Translations under genes and position numbers: made by a program
Shown here: one piece after another, positions 7,468-16,562 of the stretch
How positions within the stretch are numbered: the stretch's first letter is position 1
Layout: every line of letters begins with the position of its first letter
Notes under the pieces: model-generated
The model's input: the letters and a program-made list of their open reading frames with translations, nothing else
Told to the model about the DNA's origin: nothing
The model's database searches: none
Source of the DNA: CAJBVG01 sp943371425
Lineage (GTDB): Bacteria; Bacteroidota; Bacteroidia; Sphingobacteriales; Sphingobacteriaceae
NCBI GenBank assembly: GCA_943371425.1
Contig: CALRUR010000006.1
Location: forward strand, 1-64,000
Direction: 5' to 3'
Length of the DNA stretch: 64,000 nt

Positions 7468-7967
7468 TGATAAAAATTGATAAAAATACTTTGCTTAGCG
7501 ACTTACAAGAGAAGTTCGGCGCCGCAATACAAAAAGTGGAAGAACCTTATGGTTTATTAACTTTTACTACTACTAAAGATCAATTACTTTCCATACTTAC
7601 ATTTTTAAATGAAAGCGATGTTTATCGTTTCCGTTTTTTAACCGATTTATGTGGTGTGCATTATGCTGATGAAAAACAATTAGCAGTTGTATACCATTTG
7701 CATAGTATGGAATCTAATTTCAGAATGCGCATAAAAGTATTTATTCCAGAATCAAATCCTCGTATCCCTACCGTTTGTAAACTATACAAATCTGCAAATT
7801 GGCAAGAGCGTGAAACATTTGATTTTTATGGAATTATTTTCGAAGGCCACCCAAATTTGAAACGTATTTTAAATGTGGATGATATGGTTGCTTTCCCGAT
7901 GCGTAAAGAACATCCTTTAGAAGACCCTAATAGAATTGATAAAAACGATAGCTACTTCGGTAGATAA
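7467..7967 (+). CDS. nuoC: NADH-quinone oxidoreductase subunit C
   Basis: A 166-residue subunit of the complex I hydrophilic arm (30-kDa family). It has the C-terminal signature WQERETFDFYGIIFEGHPNL and the end motif HPLEDPNR. It is not fused to nuoD, unlike the enterobacterial NuoCD arrangement. It starts on the last base of nuoB and lies 16 bp before nuoD. Confidence 0.97.
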   Translation: MIKIDKNTLLSDLQEKFGAAIQKVEEPYGLLTFTTTKDQLLSILTFLNESDVYRFRFLTDLCGVHYADEKQLAVVYHLHSMESNFRMRIKVFIPESNPRIPTVCKLYKSANWQERETFDFYGIIFEGHPNLKRILNVDDMVAFPMRKEHPLEDPNRIDKNDSYFGR

Positions 7968-7983
7968 TAAATAGAAAAAAATT

Positions 7984-9192
7984 ATGGCTCATATTCAGTT
8001 AGGAGACGATTCGTTAGAAAAAGAAACCACGACCTTAAACCTTGGTCCTACGCACCCTGCCACGCATGGTGTATTCCAAAATGTATTGGAAATGGATGGT
8101 GAAAGAATCGTGAGCGCCGAATCAACCATCGGCTATATTCACCGTGCATTTGAAAAAATTGCAGAGCATCGCCCATATTATCAAATTACTCCTTTAACAG
8201 ATAGAATGAATTACTGTTCGTCGCCCATCAACAATTTTGGATGGCACTTAACGGTAGAGAAGTTATTAAATGTACAAACTCCGAAACGTGTAGATTACAT
8301 GCGTGTAATTGTAATGGAGTTAGCACGTATTTCCGACCATTTAATTTGTAATGGAATTTTAGGGGTTGATACCGGTGCCTTTACTGGTTTCTTGTACTTA
8401 ATGCAAGAGCGTGAAAATATTTATGAGATTTATGAAGAAATTTGTGGTGCACGTTTAACTACAAACTTTGGAAGAGTGGGAGGTTTCGAAAGAGATTTCA
8501 ACGATAAATCCATCGCAAAAATTAAAAAGTTTTTACAAGATTTTCCAACGGTTATGAAATCGTTTGAAAGTTTATTTAATAGAAATAGAATTTTTATTGA
8601 TCGTACAAAAGACGTAGGACCAATATCTGCCGAAGATGCGTTAAACTATGGCTTCACTGGCCCTTGTTTGCGTGCTGCGGGTGTTGATTATGATTTACGT
8701 GCAACATCGCCGTACTCTTCTTATGAAGAATTTGATTTCGAAGTACCAGTTGGAACTATTGGTGATACGTACGATCGTTTCATGGTTCGTAACGAAGAAA
8801 TTTGGCAAAGTTTACGCATTATAGAGCAAGCATTAGCGAAAATGGAAAAAGAACCGAAAGGAATTTTCCATGCAGATGTACCAGAATTTTACTTGCCTCC
8901 AAAAGCAGATGTTTACAATAACATGGAAGCGTTAATTTATCACTTCAAAATTGTAATGGGCGAGGTAGAAATTCCGAAAGGAGAAGTTTACCATGCAGTT
9001 GAAGGTGGTAATGGAGAGTTAGGATTTTATTTAATTTCAGATGGAGGACGTTCTCCATTCCGTTTACATTTCCGCAGACCATGCTTTATTATTTACCAAG
9101 CATTTGCAGATATGGTACGCGGACAATTATTATCAGACGCGATTGTTACCATGAGTAGTTTGAATGTAATTGCTGGAGAATTAGACGCATAA
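7984..9192 (+). CDS. nuoD: NADH-quinone oxidoreductase subunit D
   Basis: A 402-residue 49-kDa-type subunit that with NuoB forms the quinone-reduction pocket. Typical segments are LNLGPTHPATHGV near residues 18-30, the YIHRAFEK motif near 47-54, DRMNYCSSP, and the conserved C-terminal arginine-rich region RSPFRLHFRRPCF. Full length for an unfused NuoD. Confidence 0.98.
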   Translation: MAHIQLGDDSLEKETTTLNLGPTHPATHGVFQNVLEMDGERIVSAESTIGYIHRAFEKIAEHRPYYQITPLTDRMNYCSSPINNFGWHLTVEKLLNVQTPKRVDYMRVIVMELARISDHLICNGILGVDTGAFTGFLYLMQERENIYEIYEEICGARLTTNFGRVGGFERDFNDKSIAKIKKFLQDFPTVMKSFESLFNRNRIFIDRTKDVGPISAEDALNYGFTGPCLRAAGVDYDLRATSPYSSYEEFDFEVPVGTIGDTYDRFMVRNEEIWQSLRIIEQALAKMEKEPKGIFHADVPEFYLPPKADVYNNMEALIYHFKIVMGEVEIPKGEVYHAVEGGNGELGFYLISDGGRSPFRLHFRRPCFIIYQAFADMVRGQLLSDAIVTMSSLNVIAGELDA

Positions 9193-9220
9193 TATTTTAA
9201 ATTTTTTTAGATAGATACCA

Positions 9221-9739
9221 ATGAGTACTACATTTTCTAAAGAGTCGCTAGAGATCATTGAAAGCATGGTTGCCCGTTATCCTGAAGGCAAACATAAATC
9301 GGCATTGATTCCTGTATTGCATATAGCACAAGCAGAATTCGGTGGTTGGTTAAGCACAGAAACCATGGACTATGTTGCATCTGTACTACAATTAAAACCA
9401 ATTGAAGTATACGAGGTAGCCTCTTTTTATTCGATGTTTAATTTAAAACCTGTAGGTAAATGTGTGTTAGAAGTTTGCCATACTGGCCCTTGCGCAATTA
9501 ATGGTGGCGAAGCATTGGTAGAATATTTATCAAAAAAATTAAATATAAAAGTGGGTGAAACTACAAGTGATGGAATATTCACGCTTAAAGCGGTAGAATG
9601 TTTAGGATCATGTGGTACAGCACCAATGTTGCAATGTGGTAAAGACTATTTTGAAAATCTTACTGATGAAAAAGTAGATGCCATGTTAGAAAATATGAAA
9701 TCAGAAAACAGACAACGTTCTTACGTAGATACGATATAA
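9221..9739 (+). CDS. nuoE: NADH-quinone oxidoreductase subunit E
   Basis: A 172-residue 24-kDa subunit with a thioredoxin-like fold that binds the [2Fe-2S] cluster N1a. Ligands Cys86 and Cys91 (VCHTGPC) and Cys127 and Cys131 (CLGSC) are present. It partners with NuoF in the NADH dehydrogenase module and is followed by nuoF after 5 bp. Confidence 0.97.
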   Translation: MSTTFSKESLEIIESMVARYPEGKHKSALIPVLHIAQAEFGGWLSTETMDYVASVLQLKPIEVYEVASFYSMFNLKPVGKCVLEVCHTGPCAINGGEALVEYLSKKLNIKVGETTSDGIFTLKAVECLGSCGTAPMLQCGKDYFENLTDEKVDAMLENMKSENRQRSYVDTI

Positions 9740-9744
9740 CATAT

Positions 9745-11094
9745 ATGTCAAGAAGAATATTATTAGAGCATATCGACGAACCAGGAATTCAATCGTACGA
9801 AGTATATCGCAAAAAAGGTGGATATGCATCGGTTGAAAAAGCTTTGAAAACAATGTCGCCAGAAGATGTTGTAGAAGAAGTTAAAAAATCTGGCTTAAGA
9901 GGAAGAGGTGGGGCCGGTTTCCCAACTGGAATGAAGTGGAGTTTTTTGGCAAAGCCAGAAGGCAAAGCTCGTTACCTAGTTTGTAATGCCGACGAATCTG
10001 AACCTGGTACTTTTAAGGATAGGTATTTGATGGAAAAAATTCCTCATTCATTAATTGAAGGAATGATTACCTCTAGTTTTGCATTAGGTGCAAAAACATC
10101 TTACATCTATATACGTGGTGAATATTTTTATGTACTACGTATTTTAGAAAAAGCAATTGCGGAAGCGTATGCGAACGGTTGGTTAGGAAAAAATATTTTA
10201 GGTACAGGATACGATTTAGATTTGTATGTACAGCCAGGTGCTGGCGCATACATTTGTGGCGAAGAAACTGCCTTACTAGAATCACTAGAAGGTAAGCGCG
10301 GAAATCCTCGTATTAAACCTCCATTCCCAGCAATTGCTGGTTTATATGCATGTCCAACGGTAGTAAACAATGTAGAAACCTTGGCATCTGTTTCATCTAT
10401 CATAAATTTAGGTGGTGAAGAATACGCAAAAATTGGAGTAGGTAGAAGTACAGGAACAAAATTAATTTCGGCAAGCGGACACATAAATAATCCGGGCGTT
10501 TATGAAATTGAATTAGGATTACCAGTAGAAGAATTTTTATACTCAGATAAATATTGCGGCGGAATTAAAAATGGAAAAAAATTAAAAGCAGTAGTAGCCG
10601 GTGGTTCATCTGTTCCAATTTTACCTGCTAATTTATTTATGAAAACTGCCAATGGCGAAAACAGATTAATGTCTTATGAATCTTTAGCCGATGGCGGATT
10701 TGTAAGTGGTACCATGTTAGGCTCTGGTGGTTTTATTGTGTACGATGAAGATTCGTGTATTGTTAGAAATACATGGAATTTCTCACGTTTCTATCATCAT
10801 GAATCATGCGGACAATGTTCTCCGTGTAGAGAAGGAACAGGATGGATGGAGAAAATTTTACATCGCCTAGAATACGGACATGGTAAAATGAGCGACATTG
10901 ATTTATTAGTAGATGTTTCGAAAAAAATTGAAGGAAACACCATTTGCCCATTAGGTGATGCAGCAGCATGGCCAGTAGCAAGTGCAATTCGTCATTTCCG
11001 CGATGAATTCGAATGGCACGTGAACGAACCAAAGCTAAGTCAATCGCGCAACTTCGGTTTGTTACCAACGCATGAATTTAGCATTGCACAATAA
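9745..11094 (+). CDS. nuoF: NADH-quinone oxidoreductase subunit F (NADH- and FMN-binding)
   Basis: A 449-residue 51-kDa subunit that accepts hydride from NADH. The FMN/NADH glycine-rich loop (RGRGGAGFPTGMKW near 52-65), the NADH/FMN segment NADESEPGTFKDR and the GAGAYICGEETAL loop are present. The C-terminal cluster N3 ligands (SCGQCSPCREG and the later Cys in NTICPLGD) are also visible. Together with NuoE it predicts NADH rather than ferredoxin as the electron donor. Confidence 0.98.
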   Translation: MSRRILLEHIDEPGIQSYEVYRKKGGYASVEKALKTMSPEDVVEEVKKSGLRGRGGAGFPTGMKWSFLAKPEGKARYLVCNADESEPGTFKDRYLMEKIPHSLIEGMITSSFALGAKTSYIYIRGEYFYVLRILEKAIAEAYANGWLGKNILGTGYDLDLYVQPGAGAYICGEETALLESLEGKRGNPRIKPPFPAIAGLYACPTVVNNVETLASVSSIINLGGEEYAKIGVGRSTGTKLISASGHINNPGVYEIELGLPVEEFLYSDKYCGGIKNGKKLKAVVAGGSSVPILPANLFMKTANGENRLMSYESLADGGFVSGTMLGSGGFIVYDEDSCIVRNTWNFSRFYHHESCGQCSPCREGTGWMEKILHRLEYGHGKMSDIDLLVDVSKKIEGNTICPLGDAAAWPVASAIRHFRDEFEWHVNEPKLSQSRNFGLLPTHEFSIAQ

Positions 11095-11144
11095 GCAAGG
11101 ATATAATAAATAGAAAATAGAAAAAAGTTTAACAGGGAGTACAG

Positions 11145-11180
11145 ATTGAGTTTCTTAAATCTCATATCTCACATCTCAAT
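11145..11180. repeat. Degenerate 7-bp tandem repeat in the nuoF-nuoG spacer
   Basis: Three consecutive units ATCTCAT, ATCTCAC and ATCTCAA fill 11159-11179. ATTGAG at 11145-11150 is the reverse complement of CTCAAT at 11175-11180, so the stretch can fold back. It lies directly upstream of nuoG in a 98-bp spacer that is otherwise A-rich and featureless. Confidence 0.6.
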
Positions 11181-11192
11181 ACTAAAAAAAAG

Positions 11193-12200
11193 ATGGCCGA
11201 TAAAATGAAAGTGACCATAGATGGTCAATCCATCGAAGTAGAACCGGGAACTACAATCTTAAACGCTGCTCGTATGATCGGCGGAGATTTAGTACCTCCT
11301 GCTATGTGTTATTATTCTAAGCTAAAAGGTAGTGGTGGTAAATGCCGCACTTGTTTAGTTAAGGTTAGCAAGGGTTCTGAGAAAGATCCAAGGCCAATGC
11401 CGAAGTTAGTTGCTTCTTGCCAAACACAAGTTATGGATGGCATGGAAGTAGAAAGTAAATCATCACCAGAAGTAGTAGAGGCTCGTAAAGGTGTGGTTGA
11501 AATGCTTCTAATAAATCACCCACTAGATTGCCCTGTGTGCGACCAAGCAGGCGAGTGCGATTTGCAAAACTTAGCCTTCGAACACGGAACATCGGATACT
11601 CGTTATGAGTTTGATAGAAGAACGTTTGATAGAATAGATATTGGCGATAAAATTCAGTTACACATGAATCGTTGCATTTTATGTTACAGATGTGTGTACA
11701 CTGCAGATCAAATTACCGATAACCGAGTACACGGAATTATTAACCGTGGCGACAAAGCAGAAATTTCTACCTACATACAAAATGCAATTGAAAACGATTT
11801 CTCTGGAAACGTAATAGATGTATGCCCCGTAGGAGCCTTAACAGATAAAACTTTCCGATTTAAAAATCGTGTATGGTTTACAAAACCTGTAGATGCACAT
11901 CGTAATTGCGATAACCCAAAATGTTCTGGCAAAGTTGTACTATGGTATAAAGGCGATGATGTATTAAGAGTAACAGGTAGAAAAGATCAGTACGGTGAAG
12001 TAGAAGAATTTATTTGCAACACTTGTAGATTTGATAAAAAGCAAACATCAGATTGGACTATAGAAGGCCCGCGTAAAATTGAAGAAACATCTGTAATTGC
12101 CTCTAACCATTATGAAATGGCTCACCCTCTACCAGTGGTAGAAAAAGATCCAGTTTTAATGGAAGCGAATAGAAAAATGTTTACTAAAAATAAGAAATAA
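11193..12200 (+). CDS. nuoG: Short NuoG-type iron-sulfur subunit of complex I
   Basis: A 335-residue NuoG that retains only the iron-sulfur part of the usual 680-900 residue protein. Ligands are visible for N1b (Cys39, Cys51, Cys54, Cys76), N5 (His109, Cys113, Cys116, Cys122) and N4 (Cys161, Cys164, Cys167, Cys211). After these comes a remnant of the molybdopterin-type Fe4S4 domain with Cys239, Cys244, Cys275 and Cys278 around the conserved VLRVTGR segment. The protein stops soon after, so the large molybdopterin-like domain is missing. This truncation is the usual form in Bacteroidota, as far as I know. It should still relay electrons from NuoE/F to NuoI. Confidence 0.93.
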   Translation: MADKMKVTIDGQSIEVEPGTTILNAARMIGGDLVPPAMCYYSKLKGSGGKCRTCLVKVSKGSEKDPRPMPKLVASCQTQVMDGMEVESKSSPEVVEARKGVVEMLLINHPLDCPVCDQAGECDLQNLAFEHGTSDTRYEFDRRTFDRIDIGDKIQLHMNRCILCYRCVYTADQITDNRVHGIINRGDKAEISTYIQNAIENDFSGNVIDVCPVGALTDKTFRFKNRVWFTKPVDAHRNCDNPKCSGKVVLWYKGDDVLRVTGRKDQYGEVEEFICNTCRFDKKQTSDWTIEGPRKIEETSVIASNHYEMAHPLPVVEKDPVLMEANRKMFTKNKK

Positions 12201-12204
12201 GACA

Positions 12205-12265
12205 TTAGAAATTAGTAGTTAGTCTTTAGACCTCTAACTACTAATTTCTAAAGACTAACGACTAA
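12205..12265. repeat. Mutually exclusive long hairpins in the nuoG-nuoH spacer
   Basis: Arms 12205-12222 and 12234-12251 pair perfectly over 18 bp with an 11-nt loop. Alternatively 12212-12230 pairs with 12247-12265 over 19 bp with one mismatch and a 16-nt loop. The two folds share bases and cannot coexist. The whole 68-bp spacer between nuoG and nuoH is built from short variants of ACTAA, TTTCTAA and AGACTAA. There is no T-run after either hairpin, so it is not a standard terminator. The nuoH ATG is only 4 nt beyond the second fold. Confidence 0.75.
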
Positions 12266-12268
12266 ATA

Positions 12269-13291
12269 ATGGATATATATTTTATCATAGAAAAACTAAT
12301 TTTAATCTCAGCCATTTTAGGGGTGAGTTTATTAATAGCAATGTACACCACTCTTGCAGAACGTAAGTTTGCTGGTTTCTTTCAAGATCGCGTAGGTCCG
12401 AATAGAGCTGGACCTTGGGGTATTTTACAACCCTTAGCAGATGGTGTTAAATTATTTACGAAAGAAGAAATTATACCTACACATGCAGGTACATTCTTAT
12501 TTATTCTTGGTCCTTCGCTAAGTATGTTTACTGCATGTATTACTTCAGCAGTAATTCCATGGGGTCCGGATTTAACATTGTTTGGCAAAACTGTTGCATT
12601 ACAAGTAGCAGATATTAACGTTGGTATTTTATACATTTTTGGTGTTGTATCATTAGGTGTTTACGGCATCATGATTGGTGGTTGGGCATCTAACAATAAA
12701 TTTTCTTTACTAGGCGCAATACGTGCAGCATCTCAAAATATTTCATACGAATTAGCAATGGGATTATCCATTATTGCGTTGTTAATGGTTACAGGAACTT
12801 TAAGTTTGAGAGAAATTTCTTTACAACAAGAAGGATGGCATTGGAATGTACTATACCAGCCAATTGGATTTTTAATATTTTTAATTTGTTCATTCGCAGA
12901 AACCAATCGTACACCTTTTGATTTGCCTGAGTGCGAAACCGAATTAGTAGGTGGGCACCATACAGAATATTCGTCGATGAAATTAGGTTTCTATTTATTT
13001 GCAGAATACATCAATGTGTTTGTATCATCGGCAGTATTAGCTACGCTTTATTTTGGTGGATATAATTTCCCAGGCATGCATTTAATTAGCAACCCAAATG
13101 TGGTAGCTATATTAGGAGTAGCCGCATTATTTATTAAAATTTTATTATTCATTTTCTTCTTCATTTGGGTACGTTGGACCATCCCGCGTTTCCGTTATGA
13201 TCAGTTAATGAAATTAGGATGGAACATTTTAATCCCATTGTCTATCATCAACATTGTAGTAACAGGATTGGTAATTATTTTAAAGCAATAA
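12269..13291 (+). CDS. nuoH: NADH-quinone oxidoreductase subunit H
   Basis: A 340-residue membrane subunit with eight or nine predicted helices that connects the quinone cavity to the proton pathway. The conserved loops AERKFAGFFQDRVGPNRAGP (near 31-50) and ETNRTPFDLPE (near 212-222, quinone site) are intact. Adjacent to the alternative-hairpin spacer described at 12205-12265. Confidence 0.98.
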   Translation: MDIYFIIEKLILISAILGVSLLIAMYTTLAERKFAGFFQDRVGPNRAGPWGILQPLADGVKLFTKEEIIPTHAGTFLFILGPSLSMFTACITSAVIPWGPDLTLFGKTVALQVADINVGILYIFGVVSLGVYGIMIGGWASNNKFSLLGAIRAASQNISYELAMGLSIIALLMVTGTLSLREISLQQEGWHWNVLYQPIGFLIFLICSFAETNRTPFDLPECETELVGGHHTEYSSMKLGFYLFAEYINVFVSSAVLATLYFGGYNFPGMHLISNPNVVAILGVAALFIKILLFIFFFIWVRWTIPRFRYDQLMKLGWNILIPLSIINIVVTGLVIILKQ

Positions 13292-13309
13292 TTTTTAGAA
13301 AACGAAAAA

Positions 13310-13804
13310 ATGGATTCTTTATCGAACCGTAAAAAAGTAATTGAGCACAAGAAAATGAATTTCTGGGAGAGAATGTATCTGCCAGCAATTTTTCAAGGCT
13401 TAGGTATTACAATGAGTCACTTCTTTAAAAAGAAGACTACCATATTTTATCCTGAAGTAGAAAGAGAATTTTCTGAAAACTTTAGAGGATTGCATTCTTT
13501 AAAAAGAGATGAGAACGGAGCAGAGCGTTGCACTGCTTGTGGTTTATGTGCATTATCATGCCCAGCAGAAGCAATAACCATGACGGCCGCAGAACGCGTA
13601 AAAGGCGAAGAGAATTTATACCGCGAAGAAAAGTATGCAGCAGTATATGAAATAAATATGTTGCGTTGTATTTTTTGCGGTTTCTGTGAAGAAGCTTGCC
13701 CTAAAGAAGCAATTTATTTAGATGGTAATATTGCGAAAGCAGATTACAGTCGCGATACTTTTATTTACGGAAAAGATAAATTACTTGAACCAATTGTTAA
13801 ATAA
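13310..13804 (+). CDS. nuoI: NADH-quinone oxidoreductase subunit I
   Basis: A 164-residue 8Fe ferredoxin-type subunit. Two [4Fe-4S] motifs, CTACGLCALSCP and CIFCGFCEEACP, bind clusters N6a and N6b between NuoG and NuoB. The N-terminal amphipathic segment (about 15-40) anchors it on the membrane arm. Standard length. Confidence 0.98.
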   Translation: MDSLSNRKKVIEHKKMNFWERMYLPAIFQGLGITMSHFFKKKTTIFYPEVEREFSENFRGLHSLKRDENGAERCTACGLCALSCPAEAITMTAAERVKGEENLYREEKYAAVYEINMLRCIFCGFCEEACPKEAIYLDGNIAKADYSRDTFIYGKDKLLEPIVK

Positions 13805-13818
13805 AAAAAGTTAAATCA

Positions 13819-14316
13819 ATGAGTCAATCAATTTTTTATTTACTCGGTTTTGTGACCTTAATGTTCGCAATGCTTGTAGTATTTGCGAAGAATCCAATTC
13901 ACAGTGCATTGTACATGGTAATGACCTTCTTTAGCATTACCTGTCATTATATTTTATTAAACGCACAGTTTTTAGCAATCGTAAACTTTATAGTTTATAT
14001 GGGAGCTATTATGGTATTAATATTATTTGCCATGATGTTTTTAAATCTTGGTAAAGAATCGGAAGTGCAAAAACCAATTTATTTAAAATTTGCAGCAGTT
14101 ATTGCAGCAGGTTTATTAATGCTAACCATTTTTGCTGCCATTAGAAAAACAGATGGCGGAGAAATTACAGGTTTACCAATTAACGATATTGGTTTGGTAA
14201 AAAACTTGGGTAAAACTTTATTCAAAGAATTTTTACTTCCATTTGAAATCATATCAATACTACTATTATCAGCAATGGTAGGTTCAGTGTTATTAGCTAA
14301 AAGAGAAATTAACTAA
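13819..14316 (+). CDS. nuoJ: NADH-quinone oxidoreductase subunit J
   Basis: A 165-residue membrane subunit with about five helices. The conserved third-helix region FIVYMGAIMVLILFAMMFLN contains the pi-bulge-type glycine segment important for coupling. Its stop codon overlaps the nuoK start by one base. Confidence 0.97.
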   Translation: MSQSIFYLLGFVTLMFAMLVVFAKNPIHSALYMVMTFFSITCHYILLNAQFLAIVNFIVYMGAIMVLILFAMMFLNLGKESEVQKPIYLKFAAVIAAGLLMLTIFAAIRKTDGGEITGLPINDIGLVKNLGKTLFKEFLLPFEIISILLLSAMVGSVLLAKREIN

Positions 14317-14645
14317 TGGAAACAATTACACAAAACATACAAACAGTACCTCTCAACTATTATATTATATTGAGTTCTGTTTTATTTGTAATCGGAGTAA
14401 TGGGAGTAATGTTGCGCAGAAATGCCATTGTTATTTTTATGTCGATAGAATTAATGCTAAACGCAGTAAACTTATTGTTAGCAGCATTTAGTGCTTTTCG
14501 TGGCGACCCTGCGGGGCAAATTTTTGTATTTTTTATAATGGCGGTGGCCGCTGCAGAAGTAGCAGTAGGTTTAGCAATTATTGTAATGATCTACAGAAAT
14601 ACTCGCTCAATTGATATTAATATTTTAAATAGATTAAAAGGATAG
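14316..14645 (+). CDS. nuoK: NADH-quinone oxidoreductase subunit K
   Basis: A 109-residue, three-helix membrane subunit. The conserved glutamate in MSIELMLNAVNLLL and the one in the third helix (AEVAVGLAI) are present, as required for proton transfer. It starts on the last base of nuoJ and is followed by nuoL after 3 bp. Confidence 0.97.
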   Translation: METITQNIQTVPLNYYIILSSVLFVIGVMGVMLRRNAIVIFMSIELMLNAVNLLLAAFSAFRGDPAGQIFVFFIMAVAAAEVAVGLAIIVMIYRNTRSIDINILNRLKG

Positions 14646-14648
14646 TAA

Positions 14649-16556
14649 ATGTTACAACTCATCGCATTAGTACCCTTGTTACCACTTATTGGTTTCCTAA
14701 TAAATGGTATCGGAAATAAAAGTATTCCTAAAAGTTTAGTAGGAATAATAGGCAGTGGCGTAATGTTATTGTCGTTTATCATTAGCGTAGGTGTGTTTTT
14801 CGAATTACGCAATTCGGATATTACTACACATACCTTTACTTTTTTTGAATGGATAACAGTAGGGAATTTCAACTTGTCTTTTTCGTTTTTAGTTGATCCA
14901 CTCTCTGCAATAATGTTATTAATTGTAACTGGAGTAGGGTTTTTAATACATGTTTACTCGGTAGGTTATATGCACCACGATGAAGGTTTTGCGAAATTCT
15001 TTGCATACCTAAATCTGTTTGTATTCTTTATGTTGTTATTAGTATTAGGAGCAAACTATGCAATAATGTTTATTGGTTGGGAAGGTGTTGGTTTATGTTC
15101 TTATTTATTAATTGGCTTTTGGTATAAAAACCAATCGTATAACAATGCTGCTAAAAAAGCATTCATCATGAATCGTATTGGCGATTTAGGATTTCTAATA
15201 GGTTTGTTTTTAATTTTTAACACCTTCGGAAGTATTAGCTACAACGATGTATTTACAGGTGCAGCTAAATTTACTTCTGGCGACCCAGTACTTACCACTA
15301 TCGCTTTATTATTATTTATTGGTGCAATGGGTAAAAGTGCTCAATTGCCATTATATACTTGGTTGCCCGATGCAATGGCCGGACCAACTCCAGTTTCAGC
15401 TTTAATACACGCAGCAACCATGGTTACTGCAGGTATATACATGATAGCACGCTCGAGTATTATATATGTATTGGCTCCAGTTGCAATGGATATAGTTGCC
15501 ATTGTAGGAATGCTTACAGCAGTATGGGCAGCGTTAATTGCCTTAACTCAAACAGATATTAAAAAAGTGTTGGCATACTCAACCGTTAGTCAGTTAGGTT
15601 ATATGTTCGTAGCTTTAGGAGTAGGTTCTTTTACCGGTGCTGTTTTTCATTTAATGACGCATGCATTTTTTAAAGCGCTTTTATTCTTAGGTGCAGGTAG
15701 TGTTATACATGCAATGAGTGGTGAGCAAGATATGCGCTCAATGGGTGGGCTTAAAAAGAAATTACCGATTACCTTTTTAACAATATTAATTGGAACTTTA
15801 GCAATTGCAGGCGTTCCACCATTTGCTGGTTTCTTTTCTAAAGATGAAATTTTAGCAGCTACTTATTCTCATTCAATCCCAATGTTTATAGTTATGTCGT
15901 TAACCTCAGTGTTAACAGCATTCTATATGTTCCGAATGTTTTTCTTAACTTTTTACGGATCTTTTAGAGGGACCACAGAACAAGCTCATCATTTACATGA
16001 GAGTCCTAAAAACATGACTATTCCATTGATCCTATTAGCAGTGTTTTCTACTATCAGTGGTTTTGTTGGAATGCCCGAAATTTTTTCTGAAACTCATGCA
16101 TTAAACTCATTCTTGCAACCATCTTTCTTATTTACAAGTCAACGCTTTTCTTTAGATCATCCATCGCATACATTAGAGTATAGCATTATTGCTGGTTCAA
16201 TTATCGCGGTTGCACTCGTATACTTTTTCGCAAAAAAGAAATATGCAACAAACGTTTACTTGTTACCTACAGACGAATCGCAAATGTCGTTTTTACAACG
16301 CATTTCATACCGCAAGTTTTATATTGATGAATTTTACGATGCAATAATTACCAAACCATTACATAAACTCTCAAGCTTCTTATACAAAGTAATTGACAAG
16401 GCAGGAATTGATGGTATTGTTAATGGCTTAGGAAAAATTACCATGAATGGTTCTAAGAATTTAAGAACTATACAAACAGGTTATACAGGCTTTTACATCT
16501 TCGCGATGGTTGCAGGTATAATAATAATTATGATGTTGAACTTTATTTTGAGCTAA
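14649..16556 (+). CDS. nuoL: NADH-quinone oxidoreductase subunit L (antiporter-like)
   Basis: A 635-residue distal membrane subunit related to Mrp antiporters. The family signature around GWEGVGLCSYLLIGFWY, the KSAQLPLYTWLPDAMAGPTP segment and LIHAATMVTAGIYMIAR are visible. The C-terminal region from about residue 530 is the lateral-helix and final-helix extension typical of NuoL. Pumps protons together with NuoM and NuoN. Confidence 0.98.
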   Translation: MLQLIALVPLLPLIGFLINGIGNKSIPKSLVGIIGSGVMLLSFIISVGVFFELRNSDITTHTFTFFEWITVGNFNLSFSFLVDPLSAIMLLIVTGVGFLIHVYSVGYMHHDEGFAKFFAYLNLFVFFMLLLVLGANYAIMFIGWEGVGLCSYLLIGFWYKNQSYNNAAKKAFIMNRIGDLGFLIGLFLIFNTFGSISYNDVFTGAAKFTSGDPVLTTIALLLFIGAMGKSAQLPLYTWLPDAMAGPTPVSALIHAATMVTAGIYMIARSSIIYVLAPVAMDIVAIVGMLTAVWAALIALTQTDIKKVLAYSTVSQLGYMFVALGVGSFTGAVFHLMTHAFFKALLFLGAGSVIHAMSGEQDMRSMGGLKKKLPITFLTILIGTLAIAGVPPFAGFFSKDEILAATYSHSIPMFIVMSLTSVLTAFYMFRMFFLTFYGSFRGTTEQAHHLHESPKNMTIPLILLAVFSTISGFVGMPEIFSETHALNSFLQPSFLFTSQRFSLDHPSHTLEYSIIAGSIIAVALVYFFAKKKYATNVYLLPTDESQMSFLQRISYRKFYIDEFYDAIITKPLHKLSSFLYKVIDKAGIDGIVNGLGKITMNGSKNLRTIQTGYTGFYIFAMVAGIIIIMMLNFILS

Positions 16557-16562
16557 TCGATA

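Noticed and set aside
10128..10484. 118-residue minus-strand frame inside nuoF
   Set aside because: It overlaps invariant nuoF motifs, so the coding constraint belongs to the plus strand.
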